The notes under the pieces: generated by a model
What the model saw: only the letters and a program-made list of their open reading frames with translations
What the model was told of the DNA's origin: nothing
Databases searched by the model: none
NCBI RefSeq assembly: GCF_013375555.1
Contig: NZ_JABXWB010000001.1
Location: forward strand, 1,550,001 to 1,614,000
Direction: 5' to 3'
Source of the DNA: Sphingobium sp. EM0848
GTDB taxonomy: Bacteria; Pseudomonadota; Alphaproteobacteria; Sphingomonadales; Sphingomonadaceae
DNA: 64,000 bases
Shown: positions 1 through 9,600 of the stretch, piece after piece
Layout of the letters: each line of letters begins with the position of its first letter
Position numbering within the stretch: position 1 is the stretch's first letter
Made by a program: the position numbers and the translations under genes

Positions 1-2
1 CG

Positions 3-179
3 CCCGGCCAGCCGATCGTCACGACAACGCAGGCGCCCGGTTATTTTGCGGATGGCTATTATTATCCCGGCGCGACCACCACGACCGTCGTGATCCAGCC
101 GACTGCCACGACCACGCGCAGCTATGTGACGCAAAGCGTGGCGCCCCGCAAAGCCCGGCAGCGCGCGCGTTCAAGATAA
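3..179 (+). CDS. 3' end of an unrecognised protein (truncated by the window edge)
   Basis: An open frame enters from the left edge and ends at TAA 177-179, giving about 58 C-terminal residues. The tail is low in complexity: a YYYPG stretch, runs of Thr (ATTTTVV, TATTTR), and a basic end (RKARQRARSR). Similar Tyr/Pro/Thr-rich tails occur in small envelope proteins of sphingomonads, for example glycine-zipper or RcnB-like proteins, but nothing here fixes the family. The start and the rest of the gene lie outside the window. It converges on the GGDEF-EAL gene with only 6 bases between the two stop codons. Confidence 0.5.
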   Translation, partial: PGQPIVTTTQAPGYFADGYYYPGATTTTVVIQPTATTTRSYVTQSVAPRKARQRARSR

Positions 180-185
180 AATGGC

Positions 186-2708
186 TCAGGCGGCCTGTGA
201 TCGCACCGTCGCCCAGGTCTGCGGCCGGCCGAACAGATAGCCCTGCCCGACCGTACAGCCGCGCGCCAGCAGCAGGTCGATCTGGCCGGGCCGTTCAACG
301 CCCTCAGCCACCACTTCCATGCCGAGACTGCCGCCCAGCTTGCCGATGGCGTCGACGATGACCGCGTCGCCTGCATCCTCCTCAATATTGCTGACGAAGC
401 TCTTGTCGATCTTCAGCACGTCGACCGGATATTGCTTCAAATGGCTGAGCGAGGCGTAGCCGGTGCCGAAATCGTCCAGTGCGATCCGCACGCCCGCGGC
501 CGAGAGCCGGTGCAGCGCCCTTTCGACCTGATCCGCCCCCCGGCCCAGAAACACCGTTTCGGTGACTTCGACCTCGAAATGCTGGGGCGATATGCTGTTG
601 CGCGCAAGATGATCGAGCACATAGCCAGCAAAATCATGCTGCATGAAGTCCGCCGCCGATGCATTGATCGCCACCCGGCCCGGATCATAACCCGCGCGCA
701 ACCAGCGGCGGACGTCCTGCACCACAGCCGCCATCATCTTTGCGGTAAGCTGAACCGCGATTTCCGCATTGTCGAACGCAGCAGCGATGCTATCGGGCGC
801 ATGGACGCCGGTACGTGGATGCTCCCAGCGCAGCAGCGCTTCATAACCGAATATCTGCCCGGTCCGTAAATCCACCTTGGACTGGTAATAGGGCACCACC
901 AGATCGTCCGCGATCGCCTGCCGCGCCATGTGAATCATGGAACTGCGCTGTTGCGCCTCCGCCCGCAATTGCGAATGGAACAGCGTCAATCGCCCACGCC
1001 CTGCGGATTTGGAGGCATAGAGGGCCAGATCGGCGGCCTTCAGCAGCTCGGTCGCTTCGTCGCCATGCTCACCGAACACGGCGCCGCCAATGCTGACGCT
1101 GCAATCGAGCGAACGGCCATTATGGACGTAAGGACCGCGCACACCGCCCAACAGTTCCGCGCTCCATTGGGCGAGCGCCGCGCTGTCGGCCAGAGACGGG
1201 GCGATCATGCCAAATTCATCGCCGCCCAACCGCCCGACCGTGGCGTCAGCAGGCGCGCAGGCCGCGAAGCGTCGGGCGAAACCGCACAGCAGCGCGTCGC
1301 CCCCATCATGGCCCAGCATGTCGTTGGTACGCTTCAGATCGTCAATGTCGACCAGCACCAGACCGAAACGCTCACCCGTCCGATGCGCCTGTTCGGTCAT
1401 TTCCTCCAGCGTGGCCTGCCACAGCGCCCGATTGGGCATCCGCGTCATCGGGTCATGGGTGGCGGCCCAGCGGATACGGTCCTCGCTGTTCCGTTCCTCT
1501 GTCACATCCTGAAAAGTGACAATGACCCGCACCGGGCGGCCGGATTCGGAAAAGCTCCGCCAGCCGATGCTCCTGATCCACCGCAGCGCGCCGGTGTCGG
1601 CGCGATATACCCGCAGCGTCGCCTCGAAATGCGGCGGCAGGCGTTCGGCGGCCACGGCATCCAGCATCTCGGCAAGCTGCGCCCGGTCCTCCGGGTGAAC
1701 CAGCCGCAGCGCCAATTCGCTGGTCGCAGGTTCCGTATCGGACAGGCCCAGCATCGCTCGAAATTCGCGCGACCATGTGCGCGTCCCGTTCGCCCCGTCG
1801 AAATCCCAGATGCCAAGACGCGCCGACTGCACAGCCAGCCGGAAACGCTCCTCGCTGTCGGCCAGTTCGCGCTGCGCCAGCTTTTGTTCGTGAATATCCT
1901 CCAGCGTGCCGTACCAGCGCACGATCTGGCCCTGATCGTCCCGGCGCGCCGAAGCCCGCGCCCGCATCCAGCGATAGCTGCCGTCGGCAAGGCGTATCCG
2001 ATAATCGACATCCACCGGATCGCCCGACCGCAGCCTTTCGCCCCAGAGCGACAGGGTGCGCCCCACATCATCGGGATGCAGGGATGCGATCCATCCCGCC
2101 CCCTTCGCGGATTGCGGCGGCATGCCCGTCAAATCCCACCAGCGGGGCCCGACTTCTTCGATCATGCCGTCGGGCGTCGCCGTCCAGGGCACCTGCGGAC
2201 TGAGTTCGACCGACCAGCGATAATGTTGCCGGCTTTCGGCCAGCGCGTCGACCAAAGCGCGCTGGTCATGATCGTGGCGATCGTCGATATCCTCGATGGT
2301 GCCGTACCAGAGCGGCGCTTCGCCCGGCTCCACGACGAGCACCATTCGCACGATGCCCCATCGCCTTGCCCCCGACTGCGTGCGGATTCGAAGGGGAACG
2401 GGATCGGGGCGGTCCGCTTCTTTCGCCGCTCCGGCCAAGGCCCGCCGGCCGCGCCGGTCAAGCAAGGCCCGCCAGTCATATCCCATGATGTCACAGGCGA
2501 AATGGCGCGCGAACAGGTCGGAACATATCTCCCGGGACAGGATGCGGCCGCGATCGTCCGCGATCCAGCGAATCAGTGGAGGGGAAACCCGGTGAAAAAC
2601 GGGCGAGAACGCCATTTCATTGCGGTAATGAAGCATATCCCAGTCCGACCGGCCCAGGGCCGGTTCGCCATCAATATCTCCAAATCGGCGATCAGCAAAA
2701 CGGTCCAT
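186..2708 (-). CDS. PAS-PAS-PAS-GGDEF-EAL cyclic-di-GMP signalling protein
   Basis: This 840-residue protein should make and/or hydrolyse cyclic-di-GMP. Three PAS-like segments lie near 35-145, 155-280 and 285-405; the second and third end in the typical GTLEDI and TFQDVTEER linkers. The GGDEF domain (about 410-580) has an intact GGDEF motif at 495-499 and VDIDDLK upstream. The EAL domain (about 585-840) has YEALLRWEH, EVTET, LDDFGTGYASL, KIDKSFV and AEGVE, so the metal ligands of an active phosphodiesterase are present. The segment before GGDEF (CAPADATVGRL) has no Arg for an RxxD inhibitory site. There is no signal peptide or clear membrane segment, so it is probably cytosolic. ATG 2708 was chosen although the upstream ribosome site is weak. 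Confidence 0.93.
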   Translation of the reverse strand: MDRFADRRFGDIDGEPALGRSDWDMLHYRNEMAFSPVFHRVSPPLIRWIADDRGRILSREICSDLFARHFACDIMGYDWRALLDRRGRRALAGAAKEADRPDPVPLRIRTQSGARRWGIVRMVLVVEPGEAPLWYGTIEDIDDRHDHDQRALVDALAESRQHYRWSVELSPQVPWTATPDGMIEEVGPRWWDLTGMPPQSAKGAGWIASLHPDDVGRTLSLWGERLRSGDPVDVDYRIRLADGSYRWMRARASARRDDQGQIVRWYGTLEDIHEQKLAQRELADSEERFRLAVQSARLGIWDFDGANGTRTWSREFRAMLGLSDTEPATSELALRLVHPEDRAQLAEMLDAVAAERLPPHFEATLRVYRADTGALRWIRSIGWRSFSESGRPVRVIVTFQDVTEERNSEDRIRWAATHDPMTRMPNRALWQATLEEMTEQAHRTGERFGLVLVDIDDLKRTNDMLGHDGGDALLCGFARRFAACAPADATVGRLGGDEFGMIAPSLADSAALAQWSAELLGGVRGPYVHNGRSLDCSVSIGGAVFGEHGDEATELLKAADLALYASKSAGRGRLTLFHSQLRAEAQQRSSMIHMARQAIADDLVVPYYQSKVDLRTGQIFGYEALLRWEHPRTGVHAPDSIAAAFDNAEIAVQLTAKMMAAVVQDVRRWLRAGYDPGRVAINASAADFMQHDFAGYVLDHLARNSISPQHFEVEVTETVFLGRGADQVERALHRLSAAGVRIALDDFGTGYASLSHLKQYPVDVLKIDKSFVSNIEEDAGDAVIVDAIGKLGGSLGMEVVAEGVERPGQIDLLLARGCTVGQGYLFGRPQTWATVRSQAA

Positions 2709-2842
2709 GGGACGGCTCTGATCTATCGCTGTTTCCGCACTTCATAAGCATGCTGTAGCGGAAAAAGTTAAATAAGCTTTCCCATGCAAGTATCGGAAAT
2801 ATATCCGTAATGGCGCGTGCCTGAATGCTTCGGTCAAGCGCC

Positions 2843-3661
2843 CTATTTGCGGAAGATCGCCGCCAGTTCGCGTGGCAGGACCGGCTCATCGCGGCTCTCC
2901 GCCTCCCGAACGGCCTGCACCTGCTCCTGCGGGTCGAAGCGCGTCCAGCCGTTGCGGCTCAGCCTTTCAAGCGGACGATAGCGGATCTTGTACTGCATCC
3001 GCTGCGATCCCTCGACCCAGTAGCCGAGATAGACATAGGGCAGACCGGCCTTCGCCGCGCGCAGGATATGATCCATGATGATGAAATTGCCCAGCCCCTT
3101 GCGATGCTCCAGTTCCGTATCGAAGAAGCTGTAGATCATCGACAGGCCGTCGCCCTGCCGGTCGGTCAGGCAGGCGCCGATCAACTTGCCGGGACGACCA
3201 TTTTCACCCGGTTCGCGATATTCGACGACATGGCTTTCCACCGGGGTCTGTTCGACCATGTCGGCGAAATCCATCTCATCCATTTCGGTCATTCCGCCGC
3301 CGGGATGCCGGGCGCGCAGGTAACGCTGAAGCAGCGCGAACTGTTCCTCGGTCGACCAGGGCTTGCAGGCGGTGATGACCAGATCTTCATTCTTGCGCAG
3401 CAATTTGCGCTGGGTCGCATTGGGCGTGAACTCGCCCGCGACGACGCGCACCGAAACGCAGGCGGAGCAATCCGCGCAACTCGGGCGATAGGCGACATTC
3501 TGGCTGCGGCGAAAACCGATGCGGCCAAGCGCATCGTTCAGTTCCGACGCGTTGTCGCCGCTGAGTTCGGTGAACACTTTCCGCTCACTCTTGCCCGGCA
3601 AATAGGGGCAAGGATTGGGATTCGTCACGAAGAAGCGCGGAAAGCGGAATGGCGCACTCAC
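2843..3661 (-). CDS. bpt: aspartate/glutamate leucyltransferase (Bpt)
   Basis: Bpt transfers Leu from Leu-tRNA to proteins with N-terminal Asp or Glu, marking them for ClpS/ClpAP degradation. The 272-residue length fits the family. The N-terminus has the family signature [15 protein letters not shown], followed by [10 protein letters not shown] with its conserved cysteines. The C-terminal half has the GNAT-like portion ([28 protein letters not shown]). The start is GTG 3661; the reverse strand carries GGGGGAG eight bases upstream, which settles the choice. The gene reads toward the GGDEF-EAL gene, 134 bases away. Confidence 0.95.
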   Translation of the reverse strand: MSAPFRFPRFFVTNPNPCPYLPGKSERKVFTELSGDNASELNDALGRIGFRRSQNVAYRPSCADCSACVSVRVVAGEFTPNATQRKLLRKNEDLVITACKPWSTEEQFALLQRYLRARHPGGGMTEMDEMDFADMVEQTPVESHVVEYREPGENGRPGKLIGACLTDRQGDGLSMIYSFFDTELEHRKGLGNFIIMDHILRAAKAGLPYVYLGYWVEGSQRMQYKIRYRPLERLSRNGWTRFDPQEQVQAVREAESRDEPVLPRELAAIFRK

Positions 3662-3794
3662 AACCGCATCTCCCCCACAGCGTTGCCCGACCCCTGATTC
3701 ATAAGACGACTATGCCGCCGGCGGGCCGCTGTGAAAAGTTTATTTACCACGAAAATTGCACGGGGGGCAGAGGGCGTGGCGGAGAGAGCCTCGA

Positions 3795-5042
3795 TCAGGC
3801 GACTTCGATCGGCGCGACCTCATAACCAACCGCGCGCAGGGCAGCGATCAGACGCTCCAGATGGGCGCCGTCGCGCGTCTCGCACTCCACGTCGAGGCTG
3901 AGCCCCTTGGCCGGCAGATTGGTGAAAATCCGCTGGTGCGAAAGCTCAAGGATGTTGACCGCTTCCTGGTCGAAGATGCGCGCGACATGGAACAGAGCGC
4001 CCGGCCGGTCCTGAAGGATGATGCGCAGCCGCGCCAGACGGCCCGAGCGCGCCAGATCGCGCAGCAGGACATTCGCCAGCAGGCGCGTGTCGATATTGCC
4101 GCCCGTCAGGATCAGGCCGACCTTGCGCCCGGCGAAGATTTCCTTGTTGATCAGCAGCGCGGCGAGACCGGCGGCCCCCGCCCCCTCAACCACTGTCTTC
4201 TCGATCTGGAGCAGCAGGCTGACGGCTTCCTCCAGATGACGTTCGCTGACCAGCAGGACATCGTCCGCCAGCCGCTCGACAAAGCGGCGGGTGAGTTCGC
4301 CCGGCTCCCTGACGGCGATACCTTCCGCCAGCGTGTCGCCGTCGCAGGGCAGATTCGCGCCCTTGATATAGTCGTACATCGACGGATAGAGTTCCGCCTG
4401 CACACCATAGACCTTGATGTCCGGCTTCATCGCCTTGGCTGCGGTCGCCGTGCCCGAAAACAGGCCACCGCCGCCGATCGGGACGATCAGCGTGTCGATC
4501 TCCGGCGCGTCCTCCAGCATTTCCAGCGCGACCGTGCCCTGCCCCGCCATGATGTCCGGCTCGTCAAAGGGATGCACGAAGGTCAGGCCCTGCTCCACCT
4601 CCAGCTTGCGGGCATGGGCATAGGCGTCGTCGAACTTCTCGCCAAACTGGACCACCGTGGCGCCATGACCCTGCGTCTGCGTCACCTTCACCGTGGGGGT
4701 GGTGGTGGGCATGACGATGGTGACAGGCACGCCCAGACGCTTGCCATGATAGGCAAGGCCCTGCGCATGATTGCCGGCGGAAGCGGCGATCACGCCCTTT
4801 TTCTTTGCCTTCTCGTCAAGCTGGAGCAGGCGGTTCAATGCGCCGCGTTCCTTATAGGCGGCGGTGAACTGGAGATTTTCGAACTTCAGATAGACCTTGC
4901 AGCCGAACATGGTCGAAAGCGTCTGGCTCACCAGCGTCGGCGTGTGCACGACGGAACCCGAAATCCGCACCCGCGCCGCCAATATATCGTCGACGGAAAT
5001 GGGCAGCGGCGTAGCGCTCTCGATCTTGGTCAAGGTGTTCAT
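3795..5042 (-). CDS. ilvA: threonine ammonia-lyase with C-terminal ACT domain
   Basis: This PLP enzyme deaminates L-threonine to 2-oxobutanoate and ammonia, the first step toward isoleucine or a catabolic step. It has 415 residues from ATG 5042. That start is preceded by GGGGAG about eight bases upstream and is preferred to a 41-residue longer frame whose extra residues look non-coding. The PLP lysine is in AAYKERGA (K64), the Ser/Asn loop in ASAGNHAQG, and the phosphate-binding loop in PIGGGGLFSG. About 80 C-terminal residues (LRIILQDRPGALFHVA onward) form one ACT domain. One ACT domain and this length match the short, TdcB-like/IlvA_1Cterm subtype, so which pathway it serves is uncertain. 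Confidence 0.92.
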   Translation of the reverse strand: MNTLTKIESATPLPISVDDILAARVRISGSVVHTPTLVSQTLSTMFGCKVYLKFENLQFTAAYKERGALNRLLQLDEKAKKKGVIAASAGNHAQGLAYHGKRLGVPVTIVMPTTTPTVKVTQTQGHGATVVQFGEKFDDAYAHARKLEVEQGLTFVHPFDEPDIMAGQGTVALEMLEDAPEIDTLIVPIGGGGLFSGTATAAKAMKPDIKVYGVQAELYPSMYDYIKGANLPCDGDTLAEGIAVREPGELTRRFVERLADDVLLVSERHLEEAVSLLLQIEKTVVEGAGAAGLAALLINKEIFAGRKVGLILTGGNIDTRLLANVLLRDLARSGRLARLRIILQDRPGALFHVARIFDQEAVNILELSHQRIFTNLPAKGLSLDVECETRDGAHLERLIAALRAVGYEVAPIEVA

Positions 5043-5054
5043 GGTGCGCTCCCC

Positions 5055-5174
5055 TAAAGCATTTTCGCGGAGGCTGAAACAGGCCAACGACATGAAAAAG
5101 GACCGGTGCGCCAGTTTTTGTAGCCGTATCGTTTTTTCGTAAAAGCGGTTCCCACTTTTGCGCACGATGTTCTA
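5055..5174. repeat. intergenic repeat with RIME-like ends
   Basis: The spacer between the divergent threonine deaminase and dehydrogenase genes starts CTAAAGCATTTTCGCGG and ends TTTGCGCACGATGTTCTA. The head matches the other nested palindromes in this window (consensus TAGAGCRTTTTC). The tail resembles, from memory, a repeat common between genes of rhizobia and relatives. No full-length pairing of head and tail is visible, so this copy looks degenerate. Any promoters for the two genes must lie in or beside it. Confidence 0.5.
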
Positions 5175-5209
5175 TGGCTTTTCCTCAAGCTTTTAACTGC
5201 ATGAGGCAT

Positions 5210-6079
5210 ATGGCACATATCGCTTTTATCGGCCTGGGCGTCATGGGTGGCCCGATTGCAGGACATCTGGCGAAGGCCGGACATCAGATGACGGTGTACA
5301 ACCGTTCCATCGGCAAGGCGAAAAGCTGGGCGGAGGCTTATGGCGGCGCGGTCGCGGTCAGCCCGGCCAAGGCCGCCGAACATGCCGATATCGTGATCAG
5401 CTGCGTGGGGACGGATGACGATCTTTCGCAGGTCACGCTGGGCCGTGACGGCGCTTTCCGCGCGATGAGGCCCGGCGGTCTCTATATCGACCATACGACC
5501 GTTTCGGCGCGGATCGCGCGGCAACTCTATGTGGAGGGGGAGAGCCGGGGCCTTTATTTCGTGGACGCGCCGGTCACGGGTGGTCAGGCGGGCGCGGAAA
5601 AGGGTTCGCTGTCCGTGATGTGCGGCGGTAGCCAGCCCGCCGTGGACGCCGCGAAAATCGTGATGCAGGCCTATGCCGCGCGCATCGTTCATGTCGGGAA
5701 AGCGGGCGCGGGACAGACCGCCAAGATGGTGAACCAGATCTGCATCGGCGGCGTGGTTCAGGGACTGGCCGAGGCGTTGCGCTTCGCACAGGCGGCCGAA
5801 CTCAATCTGGACAAGGTGTTCGAAGCGATTTCCGGCGGCGCGGCGCAAAGCTGGCAGATGGACAATTATTGGAAGACGATGGCGGCGGACAGTTTCGATT
5901 TCGGTTTCGCGGTGGACTGGATGCGCAAGGATCTGGGGCTGGCGCTGGAGGAGGCGCGGGCGAACGGCGCGACCCTGCCGGTGACGGCGCTGATCGACCA
6001 GTTCTTTGCCGACGTGCAGGCGATGGGCGGCCATCGGCAGGACACCAGCGCTCTGGTACGGCGGATCACGCGGGCATGA
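5210..6079 (+). CDS. NAD(P)-dependent beta-hydroxyacid dehydrogenase (3-hydroxyisobutyrate dehydrogenase family)
   Basis: The protein has 289 residues from ATG 5210, chosen because a GAGG precedes it and the Rossmann strand begins at once (AHIAFIGLGVMGGPIA). Two in-frame ATGs lie upstream (5174, 5201) without a ribosome site. Family marks are GLGVMG, the substrate-binding DAPVTGGQAGAEKGSL, and the catalytic lysine in GAGQTAKMVNQ. Members oxidise 3-hydroxyisobutyrate, tartronate semialdehyde, or similar short beta-hydroxyacids; the substrate cannot be read from sequence. Its stop overlaps the start of the following amidohydrolase gene (ATGA), so the two are probably co-translated. Confidence 0.88.
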   Translation: MAHIAFIGLGVMGGPIAGHLAKAGHQMTVYNRSIGKAKSWAEAYGGAVAVSPAKAAEHADIVISCVGTDDDLSQVTLGRDGAFRAMRPGGLYIDHTTVSARIARQLYVEGESRGLYFVDAPVTGGQAGAEKGSLSVMCGGSQPAVDAAKIVMQAYAARIVHVGKAGAGQTAKMVNQICIGGVVQGLAEALRFAQAAELNLDKVFEAISGGAAQSWQMDNYWKTMAADSFDFGFAVDWMRKDLGLALEEARANGATLPVTALIDQFFADVQAMGGHRQDTSALVRRITRA

Positions 6080-7779
6080 GGGCTGCATTGCTGGCGGCGG
6101 TGGCCGCGATCCTTCTGCCCGCCCCGGCCTTGGCTGCGGGCGTAATCGACAATGTGAACGGCATATCGTTGGACGCCAATGGGCGGCTGGTGCGCTTCCG
6201 GGCGCTGACCATCGACGATGAGGGCAAGGTCGAGAAACTGCTGCCCGACCGCTATCAGGAGCCGGAACAGCCGCGCCCAAGAAAGCGCAGGAAGAATGAG
6301 CCGGAGCCGCCCCAGCCCAAAAGGCTCGACTTCAAGCTGGACGCGGGCGGGAAGACGCTGATCCCCGGCCTGATCGACGCGCATGGGCATGTCATGGCCT
6401 ATGGCCTGTCGCTCATCACGCTGGACCTGTCGGGCACGACATCGCTGGCGGAGGCGCAGGCGAAGATCCGCGACTATGCCGCCGCCAATCCGGGGCGGAA
6501 GTGGATCATCGGGACGGGCTGGAATCAGGAGCTTTGGGGGCTCGGGCGTTTTCCGACCGCTGCCGAACTGGATTCGGCGGTCAGCGACGTGCCGGTCTGG
6601 CTGGAACGGGTCGACGGCCATGCGGGCTGGGCCAATTCGCTGGCGATCAAGGCCGCCAATGTCACCGCCGCGACCAAAGCCCCTTCCGGTGGACGCATCG
6701 AAATGGCGGGCGGCAAACCTGCGGGCGTGTTCGTCGACAAGGCGATGGATCTGGTGACGAAGGTCATGCCGCCACCCGCCCCCAAGGACCGCGACATCGC
6801 GCTGGAAAAGGCGCAGCAGGCGCTGCTCAGACAGGGCATTACCGGCATTGCCGACATGGGCACCAGCATCGAGGACTGGCAGGCGTTCCGGCGCTCCGCG
6901 GATCGGGGCGCTCTGCGCGTGCGGATCATCTCCTATGCCTATGGTCTCGACAATATGGCGCTGATCGCGGGGCCGGAGCCGACGCCCTGGCTCTCTGACG
7001 ACCATCTACGCATGGGCGGGATCAAGCTGATCCTCGACGGCGCGCTGGGGTCGCGCGGGGCGTGGCTGAAGGCGGACTATGCCGATGCGCCGGGCCAGCG
7101 CGGATTGTCGATGATCCCCTCGACGCAGTTGCGCAACATCATGAGCCGGGCGGCGATGGATAATTTCCAGATCGCGGTCCACGCCATCGGCGACGCGGCC
7201 AACAGCGAAGTACTGGACGCCATTCAGGAACTTGGCGAAACCTATAAGGGCGACCGGCGCTGGCGCATCGAACATGCGCAGATCGTCGATCCCGCAGAGC
7301 TGCCGCGCTTTGGACAATTTGGCATCGTGGCGTCCATGCAGCCGGTGCATGAGACGTCCGACTGGCGCATGGCGACGGCCCGGCTGGGCGAAGCGCGACT
7401 GAAAGGCGCCTATGCGTGGAAGGCGATGCTGGACAATCGCGTCCCCCTCGCCTTCGGGTCGGACGTGCCGGTGGAAAGCCCCAATCCCTTCCTTGGCATT
7501 GCCGCCGCCATGAGCCGCGAGGATGCTTCAGGCCAACCGGCGGGCGGCTGGATGCCGGAGCAGCGGGTGAGCTTTGAGGCAGCGCTGGACGGGTTCACGC
7601 GGCAAGCGGCCTATGCGGGCTTTGCGGAAAAGCGCTTCGGCAGCCTCGTGCCGGGTCAGCGGGCGGATTTCCTGCTGATCGACCGGGATATTTCGCTCTC
7701 CAGCGCGAGCGACATTCGCGCGACGCAGGTGCTGGAGACATGGATCGGCGGCAAGCGCGTCTATGTGAAGGGGCAGTAA
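6076..7779 (+). CDS. exported amidohydrolase (YtcJ/Amidohydro_3 family)
   Basis: This 567-residue metal-dependent hydrolase starts at ATG 6076, inside the stop codon of the dehydrogenase gene. Residues 1-21 form a signal peptide (hydrophobic core, then PALAA), so the enzyme should be periplasmic. Metal ligands of the family are seen in LIDAHGHV, VHAIGDAANSEV, IEHAQIVD and FGSDVPVESPNPF. A Lys/Arg/Pro-rich insertion (PRPRKRRKNEPEPPQPK, near residues 70-90) is unusual and may be a loop. Relatives act on N-substituted amides or formamides, but no substrate can be assigned. Confidence 0.88.
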   Translation: MRAALLAAVAAILLPAPALAAGVIDNVNGISLDANGRLVRFRALTIDDEGKVEKLLPDRYQEPEQPRPRKRRKNEPEPPQPKRLDFKLDAGGKTLIPGLIDAHGHVMAYGLSLITLDLSGTTSLAEAQAKIRDYAAANPGRKWIIGTGWNQELWGLGRFPTAAELDSAVSDVPVWLERVDGHAGWANSLAIKAANVTAATKAPSGGRIEMAGGKPAGVFVDKAMDLVTKVMPPPAPKDRDIALEKAQQALLRQGITGIADMGTSIEDWQAFRRSADRGALRVRIISYAYGLDNMALIAGPEPTPWLSDDHLRMGGIKLILDGALGSRGAWLKADYADAPGQRGLSMIPSTQLRNIMSRAAMDNFQIAVHAIGDAANSEVLDAIQELGETYKGDRRWRIEHAQIVDPAELPRFGQFGIVASMQPVHETSDWRMATARLGEARLKGAYAWKAMLDNRVPLAFGSDVPVESPNPFLGIAAAMSREDASGQPAGGWMPEQRVSFEAALDGFTRQAAYAGFAEKRFGSLVPGQRADFLLIDRDISLSSASDIRATQVLETWIGGKRVYVKGQ

Positions 7780-7801
7780 CGCCCCATAGAGTTATTTGAC
7801 C

Positions 7802-7844
7802 GCGATTTCTTAACCAGCGACCGATTCGGTCGCTTGGAAATCGC
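7802..7844. repeat. nested intergenic palindrome (copy A)
   Basis: The outer arms GCGATTTC (7802-7809) and GAAATCGC (7837-7844) enclose a perfect inner stem, AGCGACCG/CGGTCGCT (7816-7823/7827-7834), with a 3-base loop. The right flank GCTCTA contributes the TAG stop codon of the leftward membrane-protein gene at 7846-7848. The element sits between two convergent genes and could act as a terminator-like hairpin, although no long T tract follows it. Confidence 0.7.
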
Positions 7845-7845
7845 T

Positions 7846-9600
7846 CTAAAGAACATCTCCCGCCGCGTTGAAGGCATCCTCTTCCGTCTCGGGCAACGGG
7901 GGCTGGACCGGCTTGTCGCAGCCCTCTTCCTTCATATGCGCGCGCAGGGCGTCCATGCGCCCGAGATTCCAACGCGCAAGCGGCACGCCCAGAGGCCGGA
8001 ACTCGGCGCGGTCGAACAGCTCGACCACATAATTTTGGCAGAGATTATCCACCTGATCGAGCGTCAGCATGCCAAGGTTCATCACCATCGGCTTGCCCGG
8101 CACGCCATTGCGGCCCCGGACCAGATCGGTGACGTAAAGGCCGCCACGCGGATCGACCAGCACCACATCGGCCTTCGACGCGTCGATCATGCGGTGGCTC
8201 GCCGCATAGGGCGCGACGAACAGATGCGTGCGCCAGACAAGGAAGGCGCTGGCCAGCAGGGTGATCCCCACGCCCAGAAACACCGGCCGCATTGCTCCAG
8301 CCCGGAAACGCGCCCACCCCAGCCCGGCAAGCAGGCAGAACGGCCCGATAAAGCCATGGGCATAGCGAAACCCCCAGCCATAGCCTTGCGCCAGCGCCAG
8401 TGCGCAGCCCGCAAAGCAGCCCAGCGCCAGCGGCAAGGCGATTTCCTGCCCCCGGATCGCCTTGCGCCAGCGCATCGCGAACACGCCCAGCGTCGCCAGC
8501 GGCACCATCAGGATATTGTTCCAGGCGGCGAAACGGCTGAGATTGACCAGCGGCTGCCAGCGGTCGCCAAGCCTCTCGAACAGGCTGCCCACCTTGTCCC
8601 CCACGCCCGCCGAGGGACGGACGTCGGTCGGCTGGCCCAGCACATGGGTGAGGAAAGCCGGCCAGAGCTTGGCCCAGACGATGACGATGGCCGCCAGCAC
8701 GAGAATATGGAAGATCGCGACCTTCCACCGCTTGCCAAGCAGCATCCACAGGATGAACGGCGCGATGAAGATGGGCGGGAAATGCCATTGATGCAGCCCG
8801 GCCGCCGCCAGCGCGACGACCGCCGCGCTCAGATGCCCGACCAGCCCCCCGCGCAGCACCAGCGCCAGCCAGACCATGTTGAGCGCGAAATGGCCCGTCA
8901 TGGCGTAGGGCGTCATCGCCGTGACCCATAGCTGCGCCGAGGACAGGCCAAGCAGCATCGTCACCCACACCGCATCTGGCCGATCGGGGAAGAGATGCAG
9001 CGCCACCCGCCACAGCGCGAACAGCCCGGCGATCAGCAGCGCAGGCCCCGCCAGATTGGGATCGCCCAATTGCCAGAACAGCGCCTGGATCGCGCTGTTC
9101 ACCGGCAGATAGGCCGCCGTCCAATAATCCGCCGCGCCAAAGGGCGAGAAGAATTCGGGCATGATCGCCCGGCGATAGGCTTCCCATTCCATCGGGATCG
9201 GCCGGGCCAGAAACCCCTCCCGCATATAGGCGGCGGCGAAGCGCGCCACTTCCTCATCGCGGGAGATGGAATAGTCCTGAAACAGCCAATAATGGCCCGC
9301 CCAGGCGACCAGACCGAAAAGGACGATCAGCGGCACCATGACCCGCGCGCGTGGCAAGGGCAGGCGCCAGCCCAGCCCTTCCGCAAAGGGCGCGGCCAGC
9401 GTCAACAGCAGCAGGCCACCCAGCAGCGCCGGAAAATCCTGATCGAGGAACAGGATGACGGGCAGGCTGATCCCCTGCCTGTAGGTCACATGCCAGAGGA
9501 AGGTCCCGCCCAGCCAAAGCGTCAGGCCGATCGCACCCGCAAGGAACAGGCGCGTGGCGCTGACGCCACGATGAACAGTGGGGCGGGTGCGAACGTCCAT
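7846..9600 (-). CDS. polytopic membrane protein, GT-C glycosyltransferase-like or polymerase-like
   Basis: The 584-residue protein has many predicted transmembrane segments from residue 15 to about 430 and a soluble C-terminal region of about 130 residues. In the first large loop, YSISRDEEVARF places acidic residues D115-E117 where GT-C glycosyltransferases carry their catalytic acids. No specific family is recognised. It starts at ATG 9600, one base overlapping the stop of the FkbM gene, and is the last gene of the leftward polysaccharide run. A lipid-linked-sugar glycosyltransferase fits best. A Wzy-type polymerase role is also possible, because no other Wzy candidate is seen in the locus. 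Confidence 0.7.
   Translation of the reverse strand: MDVRTRPTVHRGVSATRLFLAGAIGLTLWLGGTFLWHVTYRQGISLPVILFLDQDFPALLGGLLLLTLAAPFAEGLGWRLPLPRARVMVPLIVLFGLVAWAGHYWLFQDYSISRDEEVARFAAAYMREGFLARPIPMEWEAYRRAIMPEFFSPFGAADYWTAAYLPVNSAIQALFWQLGDPNLAGPALLIAGLFALWRVALHLFPDRPDAVWVTMLLGLSSAQLWVTAMTPYAMTGHFALNMVWLALVLRGGLVGHLSAAVVALAAAGLHQWHFPPIFIAPFILWMLLGKRWKVAIFHILVLAAIVIVWAKLWPAFLTHVLGQPTDVRPSAGVGDKVGSLFERLGDRWQPLVNLSRFAAWNNILMVPLATLGVFAMRWRKAIRGQEIALPLALGCFAGCALALAQGYGWGFRYAHGFIGPFCLLAGLGWARFRAGAMRPVFLGVGITLLASAFLVWRTHLFVAPYAASHRMIDASKADVVLVDPRGGLYVTDLVRGRNGVPGKPMVMNLGMLTLDQVDNLCQNYVVELFDRAEFRPLGVPLARWNLGRMDALRAHMKEEGCDKPVQPPLPETEEDAFNAAGDVL

Noticed and set aside
930..2747. 605-codon open frame antisense to the GGDEF-EAL gene
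   Set aside because: It has no domain or motif, is rich in Arg/Pro/Gln, and mirrors a clear gene; it is a GC-rich shadow frame.
3662..3794. Terminator or small gene between bpt and threonine ammonia-lyase
   Set aside because: Only short weak inverted repeats and no frame with a ribosome site; nothing supportable.
3756..5057. 433-codon frame opposite threonine ammonia-lyase
   Set aside because: The composition and His/Arg/Gln-rich sequence are typical of antisense shadows; the opposite strand encodes a well-conserved enzyme.
5042..5165. N-terminal extension of threonine ammonia-lyase
   Set aside because: A good ribosome site precedes ATG 5042, and the extension is encoded by a repeat element.
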